Shown: positions 1 to 6,602, counted from the stretch's first letter. The stretch: DNA of 6,954 nucleotides from DASQGA01 sp035535315 (GCA_035535315.1 DATLQD010000024.1:1-6954), one strand, 5' to 3'. Notes: generated from the sequence alone by a model not told the origin. Made by a program: numbers and translations.

Positions 1-1056
1 ATCATGGTCGGCAAGACGACGACGCCCGAATTCGCCTACGCGGGGTTCACCGACAGTCCTCTGTGGGGCGTGACGCGGAACCCTTGGAACCCGGCACGAT
101 CACCGGGCGGATCTTCCGGCGGCTCGGCCGCAGCGGTGGCGTCGGGGTGCGTTCCCCTCGCCGAGGGGACCGACATGGGGGGATCGGTCCGGATTCCAGC
201 CTCCTGGTCCGGCCTCGTCGGACTGAAGCCGAGCTTCGGACGGATCCCGCTCGACTTCCTCCCGACCCAGTTCGACACGATCCATCACTTCGGGCCGTTG
301 GCGCGGACTGTGGAGGACGCACGCCTTTTCCTCGCGGTGGGCCAGGGCCCCGACGAGCGCGACATCATGTCGCTCTCGCCGCCGCTCGATTTCTCGGGGC
401 CGCTCGACCCGTCCGTCGAAGGCATGCGCCTCGCCCTCGACGTCGACCTCGGATGCTTTGCGGTCGCGCCAGAGGTCGAGGCCTCGGTCAGGCAGGCCGC
501 CGACGCGCTCGCCGGTGCGGGGGCGGTCGTCGAGGAGGTCGACCTCGGCTGGGGGAGGGAGATCGCCGACGCCTGGGTCGACCACTGGGGCGTCTACCTG
601 GCGGCGATCTTCGGCGACCAGCTCGACACCTTCCGGGAGAAGATGGATCCGCGGGTCGTGGCTCTCCTGGATGCCGGCCTGGGCATGGGCGCCGTCGACT
701 TCAAGCGCCTGGAGTTCGTTCGCACACGGGCCTGGAAGCAGCTCGCGCCGGTGCTCGAACGCTTCGACGCTCTCCTCTGCCCGACGATGTCGCAGACGGC
801 CCGTCCGGTCGACGAGGACGAGTTCTTCTGGTACGCGGACCGCGGCGACGGCCTCTACCACGGCCTCGATATGACGAGCATGTTCAACTTCGTCAGCCAG
901 TGCCCCGCGCTCAGCGTCCCGGCCGGGTGGACGGACGAAGAGCTTCCCGTCGGGCTCCAGATCGTCGCGCGCCGCTTCCGCGACGACGAGGCACTCCGGA
1001 TCGGAGCCGCCCTCGAGCAGGAGCTTCCGTGGGCCGAGCGGCGGCCGCCGCTCTAG
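1..1056 (+). CDS. Amidase-signature family hydrolase, 5'-truncated by the window edge
   Basis: This is the C-terminal three quarters of an amidase-signature enzyme, which hydrolyses amide (sometimes ester) bonds with a Ser-cisSer-Lys triad. The frame is open from base 1, and the Met at base 4 is internal because it lies in the conserved GKTTTPEFA block. Counting that Met as residue 1, the glycine/serine-rich signature GGSSGGS is at 35-41 (cis-Ser S37), GTDMGGSVRIP at 55-65 (nucleophile S61), GLKPSFGRIP at 73-82, GPLARTVEDA at 97-106, and the usual C-terminal blocks at 295-308 and 317-325. About 350 residues are visible against a family norm of roughly 450-500, so about 100-130 are missing, including the catalytic Lys. 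The substrate is unknown. Family members include aryl and acyl amidases, and also GatA, which is unlikely here given the catabolic setting. The stop lies 9 bases before the next gene, suggesting co-transcription. Confidence 0.93.
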   Translation: MMVGKTTTPEFAYAGFTDSPLWGVTRNPWNPARSPGGSSGGSAAAVASGCVPLAEGTDMGGSVRIPASWSGLVGLKPSFGRIPLDFLPTQFDTIHHFGPLARTVEDARLFLAVGQGPDERDIMSLSPPLDFSGPLDPSVEGMRLALDVDLGCFAVAPEVEASVRQAADALAGAGAVVEEVDLGWGREIADAWVDHWGVYLAAIFGDQLDTFREKMDPRVVALLDAGLGMGAVDFKRLEFVRTRAWKQLAPVLERFDALLCPTMSQTARPVDEDEFFWYADRGDGLYHGLDMTSMFNFVSQCPALSVPAGWTDEELPVGLQIVARRFRDDEALRIGAALEQELPWAERRPPL

Positions 1057-1065
1057 ACTCGGCCG

Positions 1066-1863
1066 GTGGCGATCGTCAAGGCGAACGGGGTCGACCTCTG
1101 GGTCGAGCAAGACGGCGAGGGCGACGACGTCCTCTTCGTCTCGGGGCTCGCGGACGAGGGCGCCTGCTGGGTCGACCAGGTCGCCGGCCTGCGCGACCGC
1201 TACCGCGTCACGACCTTCGACAACCGCGGAGTCGGCCGGTCGGCGACTCCCGACGGGCCCTTCCGCATTGCCGACTTCGCCACCGACACGGCTGCCCTCA
1301 TGGAGGCGCTCGGCCTCGAGCGCGCGCACGTCGTCGGGTCGTCGATGGGCGGTGCAATAGCGCAGGAGCTCGCGCTCGCCCATCCTGAGCGCGTACGCAG
1401 CATCGTCCTCAACGGCACCTGGTGCCGGGGCGACCGATTCCTGCACGAGATCTTCCGCAACTGGATGTGGTCCGCCGAGAAGGCCGACTCGATCCGCGAC
1501 TTCCTGGTCACCGTCAATCTCTGGTGCTTCTCACCGCGGATCTGGAACGAGGGGATCATGGACGGCTGGCTCGAGGCCGCCGTTGCAAGCCCATACCCGC
1601 AGTCGGTCGACGCGTTCTGCCGCTCCACAGACGCGCTCATCGGGCACGACACGGCCGACCGGGTCGGTGGGATTCAAGCGCCGGCGCTCGTGACCGTCGG
1701 TGAGCTCGACCTCGTGCTGCCGCCCCGCTTCTCCCAGGAGCTCGTGGAGCGAATCCCCGGCGCCCGGCTCGTCGTCATCCCGGACTCCGGACACCAGCCG
1801 TTCCAGGAGCTGCCCGCCGATTACAACCGCCTGCTCGACGAGTTCTGGCACTCGGTCGACTGA
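1066..1863 (+). CDS. Alpha/beta-hydrolase, serine type (enol-lactonase/esterase-like)
   Basis: This 265-residue single-domain alpha/beta-hydrolase has the usual length for 3-oxoadipate enol-lactonase-like enzymes and small carboxylesterases. The visible triad is S93 in the elbow GSSMGG (91-96), D215 in GELDLVLPP and H243 in GHQPFQE. FDNRGVGRS at 51-59 is the conserved loop after strand 4. The oxyanion-hole His-Gly found in many relatives is replaced by SGL at 26-28, as in some enol-lactonases. There is no signal peptide, so it is probably cytoplasmic. The GTG start at 1066 is chosen because the family's N-terminal strand (AIVKANGVDLWVEQDG) begins there and the preceding stop is only 9 bases upstream; no good Shine-Dalgarno is visible. 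Its position between an amidase and an epoxide-hydrolase-like gene suggests a role in opening or releasing a catabolic intermediate. The substrate is not determined, and thioesterase or C-C hydrolase activity is possible. Confidence 0.9.
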   Translation: MAIVKANGVDLWVEQDGEGDDVLFVSGLADEGACWVDQVAGLRDRYRVTTFDNRGVGRSATPDGPFRIADFATDTAALMEALGLERAHVVGSSMGGAIAQELALAHPERVRSIVLNGTWCRGDRFLHEIFRNWMWSAEKADSIRDFLVTVNLWCFSPRIWNEGIMDGWLEAAVASPYPQSVDAFCRSTDALIGHDTADRVGGIQAPALVTVGELDLVLPPRFSQELVERIPGARLVVIPDSGHQPFQELPADYNRLLDEFWHSVD

Positions 1864-1871
1864 GCACGCCG

Positions 1872-2768
1872 GTGACTTCCCAGGCGATTCGCGAGATCGC
1901 CGTCGAAACCGGTGGACTTCGCTTTGCGGCCCTCGAGGCCGGAGAGCCCGGCCGTCCGCTCGTGCTCTGCCTGCATGGTTTCCCGGACTCCGCGTGGACG
2001 TGGCGGCACCTCCTCCCGCAGCTAGGCGCCCAAGGGCTCCACGCAGTCGCGCCGTTCCTACGAGGGTACGCGCCGACCGAGCTCCCTATCGCGGGCTTTG
2101 GGATCGCAGAGCTGACCGACGACGTGCTCGCACTCGAGGAGGCGCTCCGGGGCGCCGGGCGCAGCGTCGTCGTCGGACACGACTGGGGCGCCGCGGCCGT
2201 CTATGCGGCCCTCCACCGGAACGCGGAGCTCTGGCACTGCGCGATCGCCGCCTCGGTGCCGCCCGCCGGCGGCTACTCGATCGACGCAATCTCGCTCACC
2301 CAGCTGCGCCGGAGCTGGTACTCGTACCTCTTCCAGCTCCCGGACCCGGCCGTCCCCGAGCAGCTCGCCTCCCAGAACGACCTGGCCCTCGTCGACTCGC
2401 TCTGGGCAGACTGGTCACCCGGATACGACGCCGCCCAGGACATCCGCCGGGCGAAGGAGGCGCTCCGACCGCCTGGCCACCTTCGCGCGGCGATCAGCTA
2501 CTACCGGGACGCGCCGACCGGCGTGCCGGCTCCCACAGACGCCCTGGCGGCGCAAGAATCGCTCCGCCGGCTCGAGGTCCCGCTGCTCTACCTCCACGGG
2601 GCCCACGACGGCTGCATCGGGCTCGACTCCGTCGAGCTCGTCCGTCCATGGTTCCCACCGGGAACTCGAACGATCGTCCTCGAGGACGCCGGCCACTTCG
2701 TCCAACTCGAACAGCCCCAGGAGTTCAACCGCCTCGTGGTCGAGTTCATCGCCTCCGCCGGCGAGTGA
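1872..2768 (+). CDS. Alpha/beta-hydrolase with Asp nucleophile (epoxide hydrolase-like)
   Basis: This 298-residue alpha/beta-hydrolase has the epoxide hydrolase/haloalkane dehalogenase catalytic pattern. The oxyanion motif HGFPDS is at 35-40, the nucleophile elbow GHDWGA at 102-107 has Asp D104 in place of Ser, the acid is D246 in HGAHDG, and the base is H275 in AGHFVQLEQP. The cap region carries SYYRDAP (209-215), whose tyrosine resembles the second ring-opening Tyr of epoxide hydrolases. The first cap Tyr is less certain: in SYLFQLP (151-157) Tyr152 sits one place from where soluble epoxide hydrolase has it (YFQ). Epoxide hydrolysis is therefore likely, with dehalogenation an alternative. 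The GTG start at 1872 lies 8 bases after the previous stop and fits the family N-terminus; only a weak TGAG resembles a Shine-Dalgarno. The stop lies 5 bases from the stop of the convergent dehydrogenase. Confidence 0.9.
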   Translation: MTSQAIREIAVETGGLRFAALEAGEPGRPLVLCLHGFPDSAWTWRHLLPQLGAQGLHAVAPFLRGYAPTELPIAGFGIAELTDDVLALEEALRGAGRSVVVGHDWGAAAVYAALHRNAELWHCAIAASVPPAGGYSIDAISLTQLRRSWYSYLFQLPDPAVPEQLASQNDLALVDSLWADWSPGYDAAQDIRRAKEALRPPGHLRAAISYYRDAPTGVPAPTDALAAQESLRRLEVPLLYLHGAHDGCIGLDSVELVRPWFPPGTRTIVLEDAGHFVQLEQPQEFNRLVVEFIASAGE

Positions 2769-2773
2769 GCTCC

Positions 2774-3931
2774 CTAATAGGAGCGGGGCATACCCAGGAC
2801 GTGCTGGCCGAGATAGGCAAGCACGAGATTGTTCGATATCGGCGCAATCGAGTAGAGGCGGGTCTCACGGAACTTCCGCTCGACGTCGTATTCCGCCGCG
2901 AATCCGTACCCTCCGTGCGCATCGAGGCAGGCGTTGGCCGCCTGCCAGGAGGCCTCGGAGGCGAGCAGCTTCGCCATGTTCGCCTCGGGCCCGCACGGCT
3001 CGCCGGCGTCGAAGATCCGCGCGGCCTCGCGGCGCATGAGGTCGGCCGCACGCACGGCCGCGTAGGCGCGCGCGATCGGGAACTGCACGCCCTGGTTGGC
3101 CCCGATCGGCCGCCCGAAGACGACACGGGCCGAGGCGTATCGTGCGGCCTGGTCCACGAACCACCGCCCGTCGCCGATGCATTCGGCCGCGATCAGGATC
3201 CGCTCAGCGTTCATCGCATCCAGGATGTAGTGGAATCCGCGCCCCTCCTCGCCGACGAGCGCGTCCTCCGGGATCTCGACGCCGTCGAAGAAGACCTCGG
3301 TCGTCGCGTGGTTCATCATCGTTCTGATCGGACGGATCTCGAGCTTTTCCCCCGCGGCCTTCATGTCGACCACGAAGACCGACAGGCCCCCGGTTCGCTT
3401 CTCGACCTCGTCGAGCGGAGTCGTGCGGGCGAGCAGGAGCATGAGGTCGGAGTGGAGGGCCCGCGACGTCCAGATCTTCTGACCCCGGATCAGGTAACCA
3501 GCGGCAACTCGCTCGGCACTCGTCTGAATCTGCGTCGTATCGGAGCCCACGGTCGGCTCGGTGATCCCGAACGCTTGGAGCCTCACCTCGCCGGAGGCGA
3601 TTGCCGGCAGGAAGCGCTGCTTCTGCTCGTCGCTCCCGTGGCGGAGGAGCGTGCCCATGACGTACATCTGGGCATGGCACGCGGCGGCGTTGCCTCCGGA
3701 CGCGTTGATCTCCTCGAGGATGACGCTCGCCGCCGTGAGATCGAGGCCGGCGCCGCCGTACGCCTCCGGGATGAGCGCCGCAAGCCAGCCGTGCTCCGTC
3801 AAGGCGGCAACGAACTCCTCCGGATACCGGTCGGGCTCGAGCTCTCGCCAATATTCGCCCGGGAAGCGGGAGCAGAGCTCGCGGACGGCGGATCGAATCT
3901 CCGTGAGCTCGGCTGGCGCTGCGAAGTCCAT
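2774..3931 (-). CDS. Acyl-CoA dehydrogenase with Glu at the LCAD/IVD catalytic position
   Basis: This complete 385-residue FAD-dependent acyl-CoA dehydrogenase introduces an alpha,beta double bond into an acyl-CoA and passes electrons to ETF. It has normal family length and domain order: N-terminal helices (1-115), the FAD/acyl-binding segment FGITEPTVGSD at 121-131, KIWTS at 152-156, the beta-domain end DGVEIPEDALVGEEGRGF at 216-233, FGRPIGANQ at 272-280 and DAHGGYGF at 338-345 in the C-terminal helices. Where most members have the catalytic Glu (IYEGT), this protein reads SIAPISNN, with P364 at the Glu place. Glu243 in NAERILIA instead aligns with the catalytic Glu of LCAD and isovaleryl-CoA dehydrogenase. 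The ATG at 3931 is chosen because it gives the usual N-terminus and lies just downstream of a promoter-like pair; no Shine-Dalgarno is evident. The substrate is unknown; the neighbours suggest a short branched or dicarboxyl CoA ester. Confidence 0.95.
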   Translation of the reverse strand: MDFAAPAELTEIRSAVRELCSRFPGEYWRELEPDRYPEEFVAALTEHGWLAALIPEAYGGAGLDLTAASVILEEINASGGNAAACHAQMYVMGTLLRHGSDEQKQRFLPAIASGEVRLQAFGITEPTVGSDTTQIQTSAERVAAGYLIRGQKIWTSRALHSDLMLLLARTTPLDEVEKRTGGLSVFVVDMKAAGEKLEIRPIRTMMNHATTEVFFDGVEIPEDALVGEEGRGFHYILDAMNAERILIAAECIGDGRWFVDQAARYASARVVFGRPIGANQGVQFPIARAYAAVRAADLMRREAARIFDAGEPCGPEANMAKLLASEASWQAANACLDAHGGYGFAAEYDVERKFRETRLYSIAPISNNLVLAYLGQHVLGMPRSY

Positions 3932-3940
3932 CCGCGCCGG

Positions 3941-3969
3941 ACAATACTCACACCCGTGACTTCTCCCAA
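3941..3969 (-). promoter_or_regulatory. Putative sigma70-type promoter for the acyl-CoA dehydrogenase
   Basis: On the minus strand TTGGGA (3969-3964) is followed by exactly 17 bases and TATTGT (3946-3941). Each hexamer matches its consensus at four of six bases, and the -10 fits the actinobacterial TANNNT form. The -10 ends 9 bases before the ATG at 3931, so the start site would fall only a few bases before it, giving a nearly leaderless mRNA, which agrees with the missing ribosome binding site. The -35 lies inside the first codons of the divergent lyase gene. No equally good pair is visible for the lyase; the best plus-strand -10 is GACAAT at 3940-3945 with no convincing -35. This is inferred from sequence alone. 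Confidence 0.4.
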
Positions 3970-4879
3970 CCGCCTTCGGCGCTCCTGCCTCACGGTCCCC
4001 GCCGTCAGCGAGCGCGCCCTCGCGAAGGCGCCAGAGCTTGCCGCGGACATGGTCATCGTCGACCTCGAGGACGCGGTCCCCCCAGCCGCCAAGAACGACG
4101 AGACCCGAGAGCGCGCGGCCCGGGCTCTCATCGATCAAGGGTGGCGGGCGAACACGCTTGCCGTACGCATGAACGGGCTCGCAACCGAGTGGTGGGAGGC
4201 CGACCTGAAGCTCGTCGTGGAGCGCGCCGCGGGGCGCCTCGACTGCGTCGTCATGCCGAAGGTCGAGCGCGCTGCGGACGTCCAGCTCGTAGACGAGGCC
4301 CTGTCCAGCCTCGAGGCGACACACCGGCTCGACCGGCAAATCGGCCTCGAGGTGCAGATCGAGTCGGCGCACGGTCTGGTCGAGGTGGAACGGATCGCGG
4401 GGTCCTCCGGGCGCCTGGAGGCGCTCGTGTTCGGCCCGGGGGACTACGCCGCCTCCCTGGGCATCCCACAGCGCTCGATCGGCGAGCTCGTGCCCGAGTA
4501 TCCGGGGGACCAGTGGCACTACGCACGATCGCGCATCGCCGCCGCGGCGCATGCCTTCGGCCTCCAGCCGATCGACGGCCCATACGGGGAGATCCGGGAT
4601 CCCGACGGCCTGCGCGACTCGGCGCGGCGCGCGCGCCTGCTCGGCTTCACGGGCAAGTGGGTCGTCCACCCGGGCCAGATCGAGACCTGCAACGAGATCT
4701 TCTCGCCGACGTCCAGGGAACTCGAGCACGCACTCGGCGTGCTCGCGGCGCTCGACGGGGCCGCCGGTAGCGGTGAAGGCGCCGCTCTCCACGAAGGCGC
4801 CATGATCGACGAGGCGTCCAGGCGCCTCGCCGAGGCCGTCATCGAACGCGCCCGCGCTGCGGGGCTGGAGGTCATGTGA
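3956..4879 (+). CDS. CitE/HpcH-type CoA-ester lyase (citramalyl-/malyl-CoA lyase-like)
   Basis: This 307-residue TIM-barrel protein belongs to the HpcH/HpaI aldolase/citrate lyase beta family. Members cleave or form C-C bonds in 3-hydroxyacyl-CoA esters such as malyl-CoA and citramalyl-CoA, using Mg2+. Visible motifs are LTVPAVSERALAKAP (12-26), VDLEDAV (35-41), RMN (71-73), MPKVE (100-104), QIESAHGL (134-141; metal ligand E136), VFGPGDYAASLG (158-169; metal ligand D163), GFTGKWVVHPGQI (230-242) and the C-terminal GAMID (281-285), the last resembling human CLYBL, a citramalyl-CoA lyase. The GTG at 3956 is chosen because the family N-terminus RRSCLTVPA follows at once; the frame is open far upstream only by chance, antisense to the dehydrogenase. 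Its last four bases overlap the CoA-transferase start. (S)-citramalyl-CoA lyase is the best guess from context, with malyl-CoA lyase or thioesterase as alternatives. Confidence 0.92.
   Translation: MTSPNRLRRSCLTVPAVSERALAKAPELAADMVIVDLEDAVPPAAKNDETRERAARALIDQGWRANTLAVRMNGLATEWWEADLKLVVERAAGRLDCVVMPKVERAADVQLVDEALSSLEATHRLDRQIGLEVQIESAHGLVEVERIAGSSGRLEALVFGPGDYAASLGIPQRSIGELVPEYPGDQWHYARSRIAAAAHAFGLQPIDGPYGEIRDPDGLRDSARRARLLGFTGKWVVHPGQIETCNEIFSPTSRELEHALGVLAALDGAAGSGEGAALHEGAMIDEASRRLAEAVIERARAAGLEVM
4867..4871 (+). promoter_or_regulatory. Ribosome binding site for the CoA-transferase
   Basis: GGAGG lies inside the last codons of the lyase gene, 4 bases before the GTG at 4876. It is the clearest Shine-Dalgarno in the window. 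It supports GTG 4876 as the start, even though this overlaps the lyase stop as GTGA. The spacing is slightly short, which suits re-initiation by ribosomes terminating at the lyase stop. Confidence 0.6.
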
Positions 4880-6093
4880 AGGCGCTCGCAGATCTCCGCG
4901 TCCTGTCGCTGGAGCAGTTCGGCGCGGGGCCCTTCGCAACGATGCAGCTCGCCGATCTCGGTGCAGATGTGATCAAGATCGAGGATCCCGCCGTCGGCGG
5001 CGACGTCGGCAGAGCAGTCCCTCCCTACCAGGAGAACGGAAGCTCGCTCTTCTTCGAAAGCTTCAACCGGAACAAGCGCAGCATCGCGCTCGACCTCCGG
5101 CACCAGGCCGGCCGTGCCGTCTTCGAGGATCTCGCACGCGAATCGGACGCCGTCTTCTCGAACCTTCGCGGCGACGGCCCCGCGAAGCTCGGTCTCCGCT
5201 ACGAGGACCTGAAGCACGTGAACGAGCGCATCGTCTGCGTCTCGCTCTCGGGCTTCGGGACGACCGGGCCTCGTGCCGCGGAGGGTGCCTATGACGCAAC
5301 CGTGCAGGGGCTCGCCGGCTGGATGGCGGTGACCGGCGGCCCGACGGAGCCCCCGACGAAGAGCGGGCTCTCGCTCGTCGATTTCTCCGCCGGCTACCTC
5401 GCGACGGTCGCGATCCTCGGCGGTGTCTGGCAGGCCCGGCGGGACGGCGTGGGCTGCGACGCCGACCTCTCGCTCTTCGAGACCGCGCTCGGCCTCCTGA
5501 CCTACATGGCGACCTGGTCCGCTTCGCGCGGCTGGGAACCCCGTCGGATGCAGAACTCGAGCCATCAGACGCTCGTTCCGTTCCAGGCCTTCGAGGCGGC
5601 GGACGGATGGCTCGTCGTCGCCTGCCCGAAGGAGACGCTCTGGCGGGCCCTCTGCGACGTCCTCGAGGAGACTGCTCTCGCCGACGACGAACGCTTCGCG
5701 GGGCTCGCGGCCCGGAACGCGAACCGTGACGTCCTCCTCCCCCGGCTCGAGGCTGCGTTCGCCCGTCGACCCGTCGCCGAATGGATCGAGCGGCTGACAG
5801 CGCGCGGGGTCCCGTGCGCACCGGTGAACGGCGTCGCCGAGGCGCTCGCCGATCCGCAGGCGCTCGCGCGCGAGGCCGTCGTCGCCTACGACCATCCCGT
5901 GCTCGGCGACGTCCGGACCGTCGCGTCCCCCCTGCGCCTGAGCACGAGCGAGCCGCCGCTCGACCGGGGGCCGTTCCTCGGCGAGCACACAACCCCCATC
6001 CTGGCTGACGTCTGTGGCTATTCGGAGCAGCAGATCGAGGAGCTTGCGAAGCTGGGCGTCTTCGGCCCGGCGGAAGGCAAGGCGGCTAGATGA
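4876..6093 (+). CDS. Family III CoA-transferase (CaiB/BaiF/Frc type)
   Basis: This 405-residue protein has the full length of class III CoA-transferases, which move CoA between carboxylic acids through an aspartyl-anhydride intermediate; the donor is often succinyl-CoA. The N-terminal motif LRVLSLEQFGAGPFA is at 7-21, LADLGADVIKIEDP at 25-38, NRNKRSIALDL at 64-74, LSGFGTTGPRA at 124-134, and the catalytic Asp is D140 in AYDATVQGLAGWM, equivalent to Asp169 of formyl-CoA transferase. DADLSLFETALGLL (195-208) and GVPCAPVNGVAEAL (311-324) are further family blocks. It starts with GTG at 4876, overlapping the lyase stop by 4 bases, and ends with ATGA overlapping the MaoC start, so the three are very likely translationally coupled. 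In context it would activate the free dicarboxylic acid, as itaconate CoA-transferase does; the family alone does not fix the acid. Confidence 0.95.
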   Translation: MKALADLRVLSLEQFGAGPFATMQLADLGADVIKIEDPAVGGDVGRAVPPYQENGSSLFFESFNRNKRSIALDLRHQAGRAVFEDLARESDAVFSNLRGDGPAKLGLRYEDLKHVNERIVCVSLSGFGTTGPRAAEGAYDATVQGLAGWMAVTGGPTEPPTKSGLSLVDFSAGYLATVAILGGVWQARRDGVGCDADLSLFETALGLLTYMATWSASRGWEPRRMQNSSHQTLVPFQAFEAADGWLVVACPKETLWRALCDVLEETALADDERFAGLAARNANRDVLLPRLEAAFARRPVAEWIERLTARGVPCAPVNGVAEALADPQALAREAVVAYDHPVLGDVRTVASPLRLSTSEPPLDRGPFLGEHTTPILADVCGYSEQQIEELAKLGVFGPAEGKAAR

Positions 6094-6599
6094 GCAAGGA
6101 GTGGCGCGGTCGCTTCTACGAGGACTTCACAGCCGGGGACGTCTACCGCAGCTGGCTCGGCCGCACCGTCACGGAGGCCGACAACGTCTGGTTTACGAAC
6201 CTGACCATGAACACGAACCAGATGCACTTCAACCGAGTCTGGGCGGAGCAAACGGAGTTCGGACAGCCGCTCGTCGTCTCCACGTTCACTCTCGCACTCG
6301 TCCTCGGCCTTGCCGTCAGGGACACCTCCGAGAACGCGGCCGCCAACCTGGGCTGGAACGACATCAAGCTGCCGAAGCCCGTCTTCGTCGGCGACACGCT
6401 TTGGGCCGAGAGCGAGGTCCTCGCCGCGCGCGAGTCGAAGAGCCGGCCCTCTTGCGGGATCGTCGAGATCCGGACGCGCGGCATCAACCAGCGCCACGAG
6501 GTCGTGATCGAGTTCACCCGCTCCTTCATGGTCTTCCGGCGCGACGCATCCGAGATCGCGGACATCTTCCCGGCCACGACCGAGGACTGGACCGTCTGA
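6090..6599 (+). CDS. MaoC-family hydratase/dehydratase (itaconyl-/mesaconyl-CoA hydratase-like)
   Basis: This 169-residue single hot-dog domain protein belongs to the MaoC family, whose members hydrate 2-enoyl-CoA thioesters or dehydrate 3-hydroxyacyl-CoAs. FYEDFTAGDVYRSWLGRTVTEAD (9-31, interrupted only by normal variation) is the family N-terminus. The active-site loop is MNTNQMHFN at 40-48, with catalytic-type His46; the Asp of the usual D-x-N-P-x-H motif is Asn41 here. Further blocks are FGQPLVVSTFTLALVLG (57-73), FVGDTLWAESEVLAARESKSRP (99-120, the hot-dog strands) and the terminal RSFMVFRR (144-151). The ATG at 6090 overlaps the transferase stop as ATGA; a weak GGAAGG lies 12 bases upstream. 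Sitting third in the lyase-transferase-hydratase unit, it probably hydrates an unsaturated dicarboxyl-CoA, giving the hydroxyacyl-CoA that the lyase cleaves. The exact substrate is inferred. Confidence 0.92.
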   Translation: MSKEWRGRFYEDFTAGDVYRSWLGRTVTEADNVWFTNLTMNTNQMHFNRVWAEQTEFGQPLVVSTFTLALVLGLAVRDTSENAAANLGWNDIKLPKPVFVGDTLWAESEVLAARESKSRPSCGIVEIRTRGINQRHEVVIEFTRSFMVFRRDASEIADIFPATTEDWTV

Positions 6600-6602
6600 T
6601 CC

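Noticed and set aside
4..1056. Reading the ATG at base 4 as the true amidase start
   Set aside because: The Met lies inside the conserved GKT-x-TPEFA block, and the catalytic Lys expected some 60 residues earlier would be lost. The gene starts before the window.
100..1446. 448-codon minus-strand open frame opposite the amidase and first hydrolase
   Set aside because: Its composition is that of a GC-rich shadow frame, no family motif is seen, and both plus-strand genes are clearly real by conserved active sites.
1700..3955. Very long open frame (over 1000 codons) continuous with the lyase gene, suggesting a giant fusion protein
   Set aside because: The stretch before 3956 is out of frame with the two hydrolases and antisense to the dehydrogenase, is rich in Arg, Pro and Ala, and shows no recognisable domain. 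It is open because high-GC sequence has few stop codons. The lyase family N-terminus begins right at the GTG at 3956.
3932..4939. Upstream extension of the dehydrogenase frame by more than 300 codons on the minus strand
   Set aside because: The extension is antisense to the lyase and the start of the transferase, shows no domain, and the dehydrogenase already has a full normal N-terminus at 3931.
4519..5988. 489-codon minus-strand open frame opposite the lyase end and the CoA-transferase
   Set aside because: It has no recognisable motif and is biased in Arg, Glu and Ala, as expected for the antisense of a GC-rich gene; the transferase on the other strand is unambiguous.
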